DNA from: Solanum dulcamara | Lineage: Eukaryota > Streptophyta > Magnoliopsida > Solanales > Solanaceae | Direction of reading: 5' to 3' | DNA length: 64,000 nucleotides | NCBI RefSeq assembly: GCF_947179165.1 | Contig: NC_077245.1 | Span: 18,508,740 to 18,572,739 of the forward strand | Shown: piece after piece, positions 47,426 through 59,085 of the stretch | How positions within the stretch are numbered: the first letter of the stretch is position 1 | How the letters are laid out: the number at the start of each line of letters is the position of its first letter | Position numbers and translations under genes: made by a program | The notes under the pieces: model-generated | What the model was told of the DNA's origin: nothing | Databases searched by the model: none | What the model saw: the letters and a program-made list of their open reading frames with translations, nothing else

Positions 47426-48226
47426 ATTCATTGTTTCCCTGAAACAGACATCTTGATTGACTCAAGTATGCTATTGCTTTTATTAGTTAGATGTTCCAGT
47501 TGGAATTTAGAACATTGTGCCGCATCGAAATAACTGTAATAGTTGATTTGATATAAACACTGATATTTACAAGTAAATATTTTTCTTTTGGTCATTATGG
47601 GTTTATCTCTAAAGTACAAATATGTGCGCACTAAACATTATATACAGATTCGATTCATACTTTATTTTTCAGAATACTTCTTAGCTTGGCTGGCCATTTT
47701 CAAGTTCGAATAAAGGAGGGTTCATGATATGAATCCTCGTAATACAAATATTATTGGGATGTGCTCACCTCGTAATGTTAACTTTGGAAATAAGAGAAAC
47801 ATAAAATCACTTACAAAGTGTAGAGTTCTTCAATAATGTCCAAGCCAACTTGAATGCCTTCAATTTCATTATCACAACTTGGTGGGGGGGAGCCATAACA
47901 GAGTTATGGGTTTAGTAGGACCCATCAATACATATAAATTAAACAAGTTAATAAAATGCTAAATTTTGAAATAAGAGCAACATAAATCACTAAATAAGTC
48001 TTAGAGTTTTTCTTAATGACTATAATGTCAGAGCCAACTTTAGCACACTTTGAAGCCATAATAGAGTTACGGCTTTGGCAGAACTCAACAATTATGGCTC
48101 GAATTCTGCATTTATATTAAGAAACTTAGTTAATAAATATAAATAATGTATATCAAAAAAAGAAATCAACAATAATTATAGTTCAGAAACCATAAAACTT
48201 GAAATTTCAGATCTGTCTCTCACAAA

Positions 48227-48623
48227 TTATTTGATTGTCTTAGGACGAAACTCAATTCCTTCAACAATGAGGCCACTTGGTTTGTAATCAAAATTTTGAA
48301 TCTTAATCAATCTTTCTACAACAGGACCATCACTACTTTCCTTGCTATTAAAACTTCCCAATTCTATTTCCATCCATCCATCTCGTCGCAGTTTGGGAAA
48401 TGTTGCAAGTCTCACAGTGTTGATTTTTTCTTTAGTCTCAGTTTCACTTTGATAATTAACTTATATAATAGTTGAATTACTAGATTCAAATCCATGGTAC
48501 ATATCTACCAATTCGAACACCAAATAAGCAACATAATATGTATTTGGTGACAATACTTTTGTTCCTATTCTTCCACAAATATTCAACCAACATGCATAGC
48601 CAAGATAGGCCACTTCTGAGAAT
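48227..48623 (-). pseudogene. PP2-like exon, right arm of unit B (stop, acceptor lost)
   Basis: Same 397-base exon in minus sense, ending GIEFRPKTIK-stop at 48227. A stop occurs after SSNSTII (about 48458), the same stop as in unit A but not in C, where the codon is CAA. The acceptor reads gtaaat. The two convergent exons are 1.5 kb apart. Confidence 0.8.
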
Positions 48624-48811
48624 TTACAAAAAGTATTGTAAGAATCATTTCCAAATATAATTATTCTAAAATAATACTTAATGCATGAAATATAGGGCTT
48701 TATCTCCAAAGTAGGTACCAGATGCAAATTTGAATTATTGGGCTTTAGGTACCGTATGGTTGAACTACTTCAAGGTTGTAATCTCTGTGATCTGGACCAC
48801 GTCTAATAAAG

Positions 48812-49428
48812 TTGCATCTATATACTTAGTGTTTGGGCATTTCAGTCATGCAGACCTCCTTAGTTGTGGTTGTGGTACTTCTTTGACTTCTTCTTACAGT
48901 ATGGCAGGAGTTTCACAAACTCCAGTTTTCCATGACCTGTTTATTTATGGAGACACCCTTGGTGTAGGTAATTTGGGTTTCCCTCTTGCCTCTTGGTTAG
49001 TTTCTATCTTGTTCCCTCATTTTTCTTCTTTGAGCTTATCTTGCAGCTTTTGCTCAAGTGCTGTCAATTCTAGTTGGGAGACTCCACCATGCTGATTCTT
49101 TATCAAATACCACATTTCTTGACACTTATATCCGATTAGTGGTAGGGCCACAACAACTTCATCCCTTTATTTGTTCATCGTAACTATTAAGGATACAACA
49201 AACAATGTTTTTATCCAACTTACTGCAGAGATGATTTAGAATGAGCACAGAGGACTCACATCCAATCTCTCAAAAGTGACTTAAATTAGGTATCGTCTTC
49301 TTGAGTTTCTCGAATGGTGAGATAAATCCCAATCTCACGTATGGCATCTTCTTCATTATGTGGACAATAATCTTAATGCACTTTTCCCAAAATCTTGTTG
49401 CTACATACATACTTCTGTTGTGATTCTT
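48812..49428 (-). pseudogene. CopE integrase/linker fragment, right arm of unit B
   Basis: The minus-strand counterpart of 45340-46010, more degraded, with CCGPTTNRI and VSRNVVFDKESAWWSLP near 49080-49150. It is interrupted by the CopD2 LTR with ttctt next to it, exactly as in unit A. Confidence 0.65.
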
Positions 49429-49734
49429 TGTTCACTATGAAGAATATTTAGAAGGAAAAACAACTCTATTTCACAAGAATAGAATTACAGAAAATTTACA
49501 CCAAGAATTTCTCTATAAAAAAATCTCACCAAACACTCTCTTCTTCTCATAATCTCTTCCTGGATTGTATTTTTGTGTGTTTATTTACAAGAGAAACATA
49601 AGGCTCTATTTATAGCCTTAAAAATGTGGTTGGTGGCTGAATTTTCCATTCAACAATGGAGGCTTCAAAGATGGTGGATGATGGCTTCAACAATGGTGTG
49701 CTGCTTCTAAAATGGGTTGATGGGCTGCCGAACA
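49429..49734 (-). repeat. CopD2 3' LTR (306 bp)
   Basis: TGTTCGGCAGCCC start and agtgaaca end in minus sense, matching 30702-31008 almost base for base. The polypurine tract (ctgaaggggaag) is at about 49741-49753. Confidence 0.8.
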
Positions 49735-49773
49735 TATCAATTCTTCCCCTTCAGTTGCATTCTAACAAAGCTA

Positions 49774-50154
49774 CTATCCGAAAGTTATTCCAACTATGTC
49801 TCTACACAGCTCTAACTTTTCTTGAGTGACCACCTTTGTCAACATGTCTGCTGGATTATCCTTCGTATAGATCTTCACTAGTTTCAACAGTTGTTGATCC
49901 ATCACCTCATGTATCCAGTAATAGCGAATTTCGATATGCTTTTTCCGAGAATGATACATTGAGTTTTGTGTAAATCAGTAGCACTTTGACTATCACAATG
50001 TATCTTATACTCTGTTTGATTCATCCCTAGTTCTTGGAGAACCCGCTTTAACCACAACATTTCTTCACTAGATTCTTCTACAACAATATACTCTGCTTCA
50101 GTTATGGATAGTGCAACACACTTTTGCAATCTTGACTGCCATGACAAAGCTCCC
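49774..50154 (-). pseudogene. CopD2 RNase H, 3' part
   Basis: ALSWQSRLQKCVALSITEAE, WLKRVLQELGMNQTEYKIHC, DSQSATDLHKTQ, HSRKKHIEIRYYWIHEVMD and NPADMLTKVV. One frameshift near 49950. It is continuous with 53561 onward once the solo LTR is removed. Confidence 0.83.
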
Positions 50155-53100
50155 TGTAACACCCCGGAATTTTTTTCGCAAAGACTCAAACATTTCTTCA
50201 TGTGTGTGTATACTCAAATTGAAGGAATTGTAATATTATATATAAGTTAGGATCAATTCCTAAGTATTTGAAGTGTGTCAGATGTGTTTAGGGGTCAGAA
50301 GGGATCTTTAACACCAAACTGAGTCCAAAGAATTCCAATCGATTAAGTTTTCGAATGAGTTAGTATAAGGGTCAACTTCAAATGACCATATCACTTTGAA
50401 TATAATGAACTGGGTGTCCCACGACCTACCATATTAAAGGTCATTGAGTCTTCTTTCCAACTCCACCAAGATTGCAATTTTTGGAGTTCGGAGTCAAAAG
50501 TTATGACCCTTTTACTACAGACTAGTACTGCATGAATTTCAGGCCTGGACTCTAACTCCAGAAAATTTAGGCTTGGCGCTGCAAGGGCGCGATGCGCCAC
50601 TATAGTGCCAGAAAACAGCCTCAGTAGTTTGTTCCTTGGCGTGACGCACCACTATTAGGTGTGCATGGTTTTTAAGCCCATTTTCCAGAACCTAGAAAAT
50701 TTAGGCTTGGCGCTGCAAGGGCGCGACGCACCACTATAGTGCCAGAAAATAGCCTCAGTAGTTTGGTCCTTGGCGCGACACACCACTTTTAGGTGTGCAG
50801 GGTTTTTAAGCCCATTTTCCAGAACCCAGAAAATTTAGGCTTGGCGCTGCAAGGGTGCGACGCGCCACTATAGTGCCAGAAAATAGCTTCACTAGTTTGG
50901 TCCTTGGCGCGATGCGCCACTATTAGGTTGCAGGGTTTTTAAGCCTATTTTGACTTGGCGCTGCAGTGGCGCAGCGTGCCACTATAGCGCCAGATGAGTT
51001 TTAGCCCTTTTTCAGATTTTTGAGAAAGGGCAAATTGAACTTTTTCCCTAATTATATATACTCTAGCCTTGAACGATTTGGACCATTTTTTTCAGTCTTG
51101 TGCCTCTCTCTAAAAAGCCCTAATCTCCATTCTCTTCTCTCCCAAACATCTCCAACAAGATTTGCCCTCAAAAGCTCAAGGATTCAAGCTTCCCATTGAA
51201 GACCCAACAATAAGGTTTCTTCAAAATCTACTCTAAGGTATGTAAGGCTAACCTAAAATATGGATTGAGTTCTTTCATATGCCTATAGATATGTTAGGTA
51301 GAAGTTGTGAAAGATTTGAACCTTCTATGAAGATTTTTCTTGGATTTTTCCTAAACCCTAGAATATTATGAATATGTGTTAATGATGTTCTTGAGTTTAG
51401 TTTGTTGAGGCTATGTATTCATGTATTCATTCACATGAAACCAAGAACATCATTAACATATATTTTTGGTAATAAATTGTCTTGAGATTTTCTTTTTGGT
51501 AATAAATTATCTTGAGATTAAGGTTGATGGTTTTTGTGTTTAATAAAAACAATATTGCTTTCAAAGTGAAATGAGGTATTCTTTTATATGAGTTTGATGA
51601 TGATGTGAATGAAGACGTTTGATGATGATGTGAATGATGGTTATTTAACGTATGTAGAATGATTGATGAAGAGGTATGTTGATGACGATGTTTGAGGTGA
51701 AAAGGATTGGAGTCTAATGTGACTACATGATATGTGATTTGCATGAATTGATTTGATTGGAGTCACATGAGTATAAATGATTGTTGAGGAGTTTTAAATA
51801 AATGATTTGTGAATATTTTTGCATAAACTATTTATACACTATTTTGAGTTTAAAGAATGATTATCTTCATCTTTGATTTAAAAAGAGTTTAAGCATAAGT
51901 TGAATTTGAGAAGTCTTTTAATTATTTTTGAACAGGAGTATTTTGAGTATAAACGAGTTGAGTATTTTTACATAAAAATGCATCTAATATTTTATGCGTT
52001 CATTGAGTTGAGATAGTATCAAATTCAGAAAGAAGAGTTTGATGATTGAAATGAGTTGATTGTGAAAAAAGGTCCAATGAGACCAGACTGATTGAGTTTT
52101 GAAAAGAGTCCAATGAGACTAAATGAGTTGATTTGAAACTAAGTCCTAAGAGACTAAATGAGTATTTTGAATATTTTACTCACTTGATAGATATGTGCAT
52201 ATTGAGTCTTGGGAGGAGTATTGAGCACCGAATTGGGTAAGAGTATAGTCCATACTCGAATCCCATAAACTACGCCACCAACATAGGAAGGAATTGGACC
52301 GTTAAAGTCGGATGTTTCCCATGGGATTGGACCGTTAAAGTCGGATGTTTCACATTTTATTATCCTGAAATGATAGGACTTGACTGATTGATGGAATCCA
52401 TGATTGGTTGATTCGTTCATGCTCTGGCAAGGTATGGACGGATGTGGAAACGACGTCGCTCATTGTGCATCACCTATTTATAGGTGGTGGGATTGTTGTC
52501 GGTTAGAGAAACACCCAATCGAATGGATTGTGCTTGATATAATTGGTTTGATTGTGATTGTAGATGATTGGGTTGAATTGTAAAACATTGCATAATTTAA
52601 TTTGCATATCTATTGAGCTGAGTCCTTTGACTTTATGGTGGATTTGATTGCATATGATTGGATTAGATTGGATAATATATGATTGGATTGTGTATGATTG
52701 GATTGGATTAGGTGATATGTGATGGGTTGGGTTAAATGATATGTGATCGGATAGTGTACGATTGGATTGGATTGAATAGAATGATGTGATTGGGTTGAAT
52801 AGAGTGGTATGTGATTGGATGAGATCGAATTGTAAATGATTTGATTGAACTGTATTGTACATGATTGGATTGGATTGGATGGTATATGATTGGTCTTGGT
52901 CCAAAAATGTATTCTTACTTTGAACTTATGACACCTTGATTGAGTCTCTCTTATCGCTCTGATTTGAGATATTTGAACCGGTATTATTCTACCTTGAGGT
53001 ATATTTCATTCTTCCATATTACATACCCGTACATTCCCATGTACTGACGTCCATTTGGACCTGCATCGTTTTATGATGCAGAGACAGGTTTAAGATATCA

Positions 53101-53560
53101 TCAATAGGAGCACTATTGAGGATCTATACACACTCAGCGTATTGGTGAGTCCTCTCCTACATTCGGAGGACACCGCTTATGTTATTCTTGCGTCGAGTTA
53201 GCCCTCTTCATTTTGATTTGAAGTAGCCATGAACATATCATTGGCACCAATTTGATAGTAGTGATAGAGGCTTCATAGACTAGATAGTGATGGGTCGATT
53301 GAGTATTTTCTTCCCTTGAATTATTCTTGTCAAACTATTTTCAATGACAAAGATTGGAGTTTGATTTGTTGGCCCATGGCCTTTCTTTCTTGAGTTAGAT
53401 CGCTGATTTGGATTGCCCACTAAACTATTTCTTTATTTTAAGCTTTTCGCTGATTGATTGATATTGAATGGATGTGTGAATGGACCAAGTGGTTCGCTTG
53501 GGGACCAGTAATGGTCTTCAAGTGCCAGTCATGTCTAGGGTACCCTCCTGGGGCATGACA
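50155..53560 (+). mobile_element. Solo gypsy LTR (3.4 kb) in CopD2
   Basis: TGTAACACCCCGG start, ggggcatgaca end, no internal genes. It is flanked by ctccc at 50150-50154 and 53561-53565. The empty site agctccccctacaaaag is present in CopD1 at about 31427. It is about 1 kb longer than the G2 LTR, with four GC-rich modules (50575-50995) and a long region of degenerate gattggatt repeats (52510-52900). Unequal recombination between two LTRs of a full element is the usual origin. Confidence 0.93.
52510..52900. repeat. Degenerate (gattggatt)n tract in the solo LTR
   Basis: Many short units such as gattggattg and atgatatgtgattgg. A shorter related tract is seen near 63790-63890 in the LTR at the right edge. 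The long open frames across it on the minus strand (Asn/Ser/Ile/Gln-rich) are compositional artefacts. Confidence 0.75.
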
Positions 53561-55146
53561 CTCCCCCTACAAAAGTATAAAGATATCCCAAAGTTGATTT
53601 TCTACCATTAGGATCTTTGGCCATATCTGAATTTTTATAGCCTTCCAAGACTGGATCAGCTCCCCCAAAGCACAACTTTATATTGAAGTACCCTTAAGAC
53701 AACTGAGAATCCACTTAATACCTCCCAATGTTTCTTTCTAGGGTTAGAAAGACAACAACTCACCACACCTACCTCATGTGCGATATCTAGCCTCGTGCAA
53801 ACCATGGCATACATCAGACTTCCAGCTACTAAAAAATATGGAATTGTAGACATCTCCTCAATCTCTTTCTTGGATGAGGGGCACGAACTCTTGCTTAACT
53901 TGAAGTAATTTGCAAAAGGGACACTTACCAGTTTGGCATTACTCATATTGAACCATTTAATCACCCGTTCAATATAATTTTCTTGAGATAGCCATAAATT
54001 CTTGTTTCTCCTATCTTGAGTTATCTGCAACCCCAAAATTTGTTGAGCTGGAGCTAAGTCTTTCATTTCAAGGACTTAGAGAGTTCTTTCTTCAACTGTC
54101 TGATTTTTGTTGCATCTTGTCCCACGATCAATATGTCATGCACATAAAGTAGAAGTACAACAAAATTTCCATCCGAAAATCTTTGAATGTAAACACACTG
54201 ATGTACAACAGTCCTTTTATATCCTTAACATACCATGGATGAGTCAAACTTCTTGTACCATTGCCTCGGTTCTTTCTTTTGGCCATATAAGCTTTTGTAA
54301 GCTTATAGACGAGGTTTTCTTTATCCTAAAACCTCAAAACCTTTCGGCTTCTCCACATAGATTTCTTTGTTTAGATCACCATGAAGAAATGATGTCTTGA
54401 CATCTGCTTGTTCAAGATCCAAATTCAAACTAGCTACCAATCCAACGATGATACGGATTAAAGTCAATTTTACAATGGGTGAAAATATTTCATCAAAGTC
54501 AATTCCCTTTTCCTGTAGGAATCCTTTGACTACTAACCGGGCTTTGTACTTCACCATCTTTCTACTGCCATCTTTCTTGAGCTTGGATATCCATTTGCTC
54601 TTCAGTGCCTTCTTTCCTTGTGGAAGTTTCACAATCTCATAAGTGTTGTTTTTCTGTAAAGACTTCATCTCTTCGGTCATTGCTTGCAACCATTTTTCTT
54701 TATCCTTATAAGATATAGTTTCATGGAAAATCTCTGTTTCTCCATCTTTAGTAATATGAATATACTCAAATTCTGAGTATCAAGTTAATGGAATCCGACC
54801 TCATTCAGGTCGACGAAATTATTGATTATTGGCTTTTGGAGGTGTACCATCATCTTTCTATTATGATGATTCTGTAGCTTCTAGAGGGATTTGTACCTCT
54901 CCCTGCTAAACATCCTCATGTTCTGCTTCTGGTATTGCTTCATGCTCCCCCATGCTATTTGTGGAAAACTACAATGGTAGTGGATCTGGACCAACTTTCT
55001 CGGCACTAGAATTTCTTTCATGAGACATTGTGGGCTTTTCAATGTCTTCTATTGTCTGGTTTTTGTGGAATACAACATCCCTACTTCTGATCACCTTCTT
55101 CGATATTGGATCCCATAATCTATATCCAAATTCTTCATCTCCATAT
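53561..55146 (-). pseudogene. CopD2 reverse transcriptase and linker
   Basis: RT motifs: MQAMTEEMKSLQKNNTYEIV, WISKLKKDGSRKMVKYKARL, EKGIDFDEIFSPIVKLTLIR, DLEQADVKTSFLHGDLNKEI and VEKPKGFEV, then MKDLAPAQQILGLQITQDRR near 54066. The catalytic motif reads YVHD. Several frameshifts are present. Position 53847 is the undisturbed counterpart of the G3 insertion site. Confidence 0.83.
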
Positions 55147-55503
55147 CCTATGAAGATGCATGGTATAGTTCTACCATTAAGCTTCTTCCTGAGCTCTTTG
55201 GATACATGTGCATGTGCTAAACAACCGATAGTTTTCCTCTTTGCTTCTTTGGTGGAATCGAGGTTCTTCTATAGGATCATACAAATCTTTACAACTGAGG
55301 AGATCTTCCATCCGAGGTCTCCACAATATGTAATTTGTGGTAGTAAGCTTTATCATAGCTCCAGATGATGATGATGACGACTCTTCCATCATATCTTAAA
55401 AATGCTTGGTCAAAATTTTGGAGCCTATGAAGATGCATGGTATAGTTCTACCATTAAGCTTCTTCCTGAGCTCCTTGGATACATGTGCATGTGATAAACA
55501 ACC
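55147..55503 (-). other. Templated insertion: 80-bp duplication flanking 197 bp of gag
   Basis: 55147-55226 and 55424-55503 are two copies of the same 80-base integrase-region segment (cctatgaagatgc ... aacaacc). Between them 55227-55423 matches gag 57256-57453, including MMEESSSSSS. CopD1 has a single, uninterrupted copy of the 80 bases at about 42554-42633. Confidence 0.85.
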
Positions 55504-56273
55504 AAATACCCTTAAGTGAGAATAAGAAGGATTCTTACCAGACCACATTTTCTCTGGAACCTCAAAATTCAACGAGGCTGATGGTGACCAGTTGATTAGG
55601 TAGCAGATGGAGTGAACAACTTCTCTCCAAAATGCCTTAGGCAGCTTTGCCATACTGATCATACTTCCATAATTGTCCGGTTAATTCTCTCGGCTACTCC
55701 ATTGTGTTTTGGGGTGCATGGGACTATCTTATCATGTCTAATCCTTTGTCTCTTGCAATAGGAATTGAAATCCTTCGAAGTATACTCGCCTCTATTATCT
55801 GAGCGACGATATTTTAATTTCTTTCCCATTTCACGCTCTACCATGGCATGAAATATCTTGAAATAGTCAAAATCCTGATCCTTTGTCTTTAAGTACACCC
55901 ACACCTTTTGAGAAGCTCATCAATAACAATCAGAAAATACTTATTACCACCAAGTGATTTCTCCTCCATGGGACCACAAATATCGGAGTGTACCAGATTG
56001 GTAACTCTAATCTTCTGGTTGAATAATTGTAAATGATACTCTGTGTTGCTTTCCGGATAAGCAATGATTACAAGGGTCTAAAGCAGCATTCTTGTCCACT
56101 TTGATAAGTTGTTTTTTTGTTAGAATTGATATCCCCTTTTTACTCATGTGACCGAGTCTCCGGTGCCACAAGTTTTGAGACGCTTGTTTTTTCATAACAT
56201 TGAGGTTGTCTGAGCATACCTTCACATGAGTTTTATATAGGTTGCTACCAATATGTCCTAGAGCGAGAACCAT
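55504..56273 (-). pseudogene. CopD2 integrase (frameshifts)
   Basis: WHRRLGHMSKKGI, CNHCLSGKQHRVSF, then a shift; KLKYRRSDNRGEYTSKDF, CTPKHNGVAERINRT, and after another shift KLPKAFWREVVHSICYLINW. One-base losses near 55915 and 56020 distinguish it from CopD1. Confidence 0.83.
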
Positions 56274-57421
56274 ACCTCATTTCGGCAATTTCCATGTGCC
56301 TTTTCCAAAAACACTTTCATAGCCCTATTTGTTAAGAGCTATACCTGATATTAGGTTTAGCCAAAGATCTGGCACATGATGGACATCCTTCAATATCATT
56401 GTACTCCCGACATTTTTTTGTATTTTATATCACCAATTCCAACTATCTCACAAGAAGAAATGTTCCCTATCTTCACTCCTCCAAAGTCTCCTACTTTGTA
56501 TGTTGTGAAGAAATCTTTTCGGGATGTGGCATGGTATGATGTTGCAGTATCTACCACCTATTCGTTATCTTCTTGACTTGAGATGTGAAGGCATGACTCT
56601 TATTGGATGGAGCAAATGGTTACCTCTCCGTGGGTAGTTATTAATGCATCTCCATCCTTCTCCTTCAACTGCCCCTTCTCCTTTTGCAATTTTCTGAAGT
56701 TCTTCTTTAAATGGCCTTTTATTCCATAGTGGTAGCACTCATATGATGGCTTCCTACCATCTGTGGATTTTCCCTGACTCTTTATTCTACCTATCCTCTT
56801 ATCTTGACTTCTTTCTTGTTGTCTCCCTCTTTCTGTAATAAGGGAATGCGATTCACCACGATCGATGTCCTTTCTTCTGGATTCCTCATTAAATAAGGCA
56901 TCTTTGACCATCGACATGGTCAGATTTCCACCAAGAGCTGAATTGCTGCAAGAGACTACTAGCGTCTCCCAACTATCAAGAAGACAACTAAGAAGTAGTA
57001 GGGCTTACATATCATCCCCGAGCGGCATGTCAACAGATGATAATTGATTTATCAAGATCTGAAATTCACTGATATGCTTTGCAACTGAAGTTCCATGCTT
57101 TAACCTTAAATTTACCAAACGTCTCATCAACAGGGCTTTGTTCTGAGTGGTCTTGGCTTGATACATCCCTTCTAACTTCATCCAGAGGGATACACGTCTA
57201 TTTCTTAAGCAATATGATGAAAAATGCTATCGTCAATCCATTGACGAATTTGACCGATAGTTTTCCCCTTTGCTTTTTTGGTGGAATCGAGGTTCTTCTA
57301 TAGGATCATACAAATCTTTACAGCTGAGGATATCTTCCATCCGAGGTCTCCATAATGTGTAATTTATGGTAGTAAGCTTTATCATAGCTCTAGATGATGA
57401 TGATGACGACTCTTCCATCAT
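56274..57421 (-). pseudogene. CopD2 gag and protease (broken)
   Basis: gag ATG at 57421 (MMEESSSSSS), then IKLTTINYTLWRPRMEDIL. The zinc knuckle region CYHYGIKGHLKKNF near 56700-56740 has lost two cysteines. The protease region is decayed as in CopD1. Confidence 0.8.
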
Positions 57422-57564
57422 ATCTTTAAAATGCTTGGTCAAAATTTTGGAGCATAATTTCATCCAACAGAACTCACCAGCGTATCCGGAATGGTGAAAA
57501 ATGGTAGTATTCACTCTTCTTGGGTAAAAATCGAACTTCCAGAAATTTTCTAAATTTACACCAA

Positions 57565-57612
57565 ACTATTGTGGTTAAATTGACTAAATTTACACCAAAC
57601 TATTGTGGTTAT
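57565..57612. repeat. Short tandem repeat at CopD2/unit C junction
   Basis: ctaaatttacaccaaactat followed by tgtggtt occurs twice in a row. Unit 1 has the motif once (about 44690). Confidence 0.7.
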
Positions 57613-57696
57613 ATATAACAGTGGTAAGTGCTCTCTTACGTCCCCCTCAAGTGGTAAGTACACATCACGTGGGTTCAATGACTACCTTAAGAGAAG

Positions 57697-58365
57697 ATCA
57701 TGAGGCAACATTTGACTTACCCAAATATGCCACAACAAAATGGAGTAGCTAAAAGAAAAAATAGACAATTGGCAGAGATATGTAGAATTATGTTGCATAG
57801 TATGCATGTACCAACAAGATTTTGGGCAGAATTTGTGAAAACCGTTGTCCACTACATGAACAGGCTCCCACAAGCAAGATTGTGATTCATCTCATCATTT
57901 GAGAAACTCAAGAAGATGATACCTATTGTAAGTCTGTTTCGAGTATTTATATGTGTGTGCTATGTGTTGCTGCCAGATCGTATCTGTAGAAAATTTGATA
58001 AAAAGACTGTTTATGCATCTTTAGATGAACAAAGAAAAGGATGAAGGTGTTGTGACCCAACCACTAATCGAACATGTGTGTCAAGAAATGCAGTATTTGA
58101 TAAAGCATTAACATGGTATTTCAAAGACGTTTCCTACCAGACTCAATAGCTATTGAGCAAAAGAAACAAGAATAGCTCAAAGAAAGAGAACAGATGAACA
58201 AGATAGAAACTAACCAACAGGCAACAGGAAAACCCAAATCACCTGCATCAGAGGTATCTCCACACACAAAAAAAGAAGAGTACATGGAAAACTGGATCAT
58301 TTGAAACTCCAGATGCATTGTAAGAAGAAGTAGAAGAAGCACCACAACCACAAGTAAGGAGGTCT
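57697..58365 (+). pseudogene. CopE integrase fragment, left arm of unit C
   Basis: LTYPNMPQQNGVAKRKNRQL, MHVPTRFWAEFVKTVVHYMN, RLPQARL-stop, then DPTTNRTCVSRNAVFDKA. It differs from 45340-46010 by few substitutions. Confidence 0.77.
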
Positions 58366-58688
58366 ACACTACTGAAAAGTCCAAACACCAAGTATTGTTA
58401 GCATGTGTTAGGGAAGTTAGATAGTACTATAGATAACTCAATCTTGACAACACTAATTTAATTGTAAGCAAAAAAAAATCTGATATAACAAGTTAGATTG
58501 CATAGATAGTACTATAGATAACTCAATCTTTTAAAAGTTATTGGTTTTCAGTTCAACCATACGGTACCCAAAGCCCACTAATTCAAATCCGCATCTGGTA
58601 CCTACTATGGAGATAAAGCCCTACATATCATTAAGGTTTTTTTTAGAATAATTATATTTAGAAATGTTTCTTACAATAATTTTTGCAG

Positions 58689-59085
58689 ATTCTCAGAAGT
58701 GGCCTGTCTTGGCTATGCATGTTGGTTGAATATTTGTGGAAGAATAGGAACAAAAGTACTGTCACCAAATACATATTATGTTGCTTATTTGGTGTTCAAA
58801 TTGGTAGATATGTACTGTGGATTTGAATCTACTACTTCAAATATTATATTAGTTAATTATAAAAGTGAAACTGAGACTAAAGAACAAATCAACACTGTGA
58901 GACTTGCAACATTTCCCAAACTGAGACGAGATGGATGGATGGAAATAGAATTGGAAAATTTTAATAGCAAGGAAAGTAGTGATGGTCCTGTTGTAGAAAG
59001 ATTGATTAAGCTTCAATGTTTTGATTACAAACCAAGTGGCCTCATCGTTGAAGGAATTGAGTTTCGTCCTAAAACAATCGAATAA
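58689..59085 (+). pseudogene. PP2-like exon, left arm of unit C (open)
   Basis: Begins after acceptor tttttgcag and reads without stops through VACLGYACWLNICGRIGTKV, YYVAYLVFKLVDMYCGFEST, KLRRDGWMEIELENFNSKES and SGLIVEGIEFRPKTIE-stop. It is the C-terminal half of the PP2 lectin-like domain. The family partner protein would have an N-terminal F-box exon, which is not present upstream; copia sequence lies there instead. An expressed exon cannot be excluded, but a complete gene is not visible, hence pseudogene. Confidence 0.75.

Larger units (their letters stand above)
45257..49428. repeat. PP2 inverted-repeat unit B
   Basis: Two arms in opposite orientation. Left arm (plus): copia integrase fragment 45340-46010, a short intron-like stretch and PP2 exon 46332-46728, then repeats. 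Right arm (minus): PP2 exon 48227-48623 and copia integrase/linker up to 49428, where the CopD2 LTR interrupts it. PP2 exon arms look about 94 percent identical by eye; the copia parts are more diverged. The apex lies around 47430-47700. Confidence 0.85.
49429..57540 (-). mobile_element. CopD2: Tnt1-like copia, interrupted by a solo LTR
   Basis: Paralogue of CopD1 by segmental duplication: same 3' LTR border, same truncated 5' border, same flanks. It carries a 3.4 kb solo gypsy LTR (50155-53560) in RNase H and lacks G3. A 197-base piece of gag has been pasted into its integrase region (55227-55423). RT keeps the stretch deleted in CopD1, but YVDD reads YVHD (54135-54146). Confidence 0.87.

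Noticed and set aside
52503..52904. 133-codon minus frame rich in Asn, Ser, Gln, Ile
   Set aside because: Produced by the degenerate gattggatt repeat of the solo LTR, not a gene.
58689..59085. Functional F-box/PP2 gene
   Set aside because: Only the last exon is present, with no F-box or earlier PP2 exon upstream; copia sequence occupies that place.
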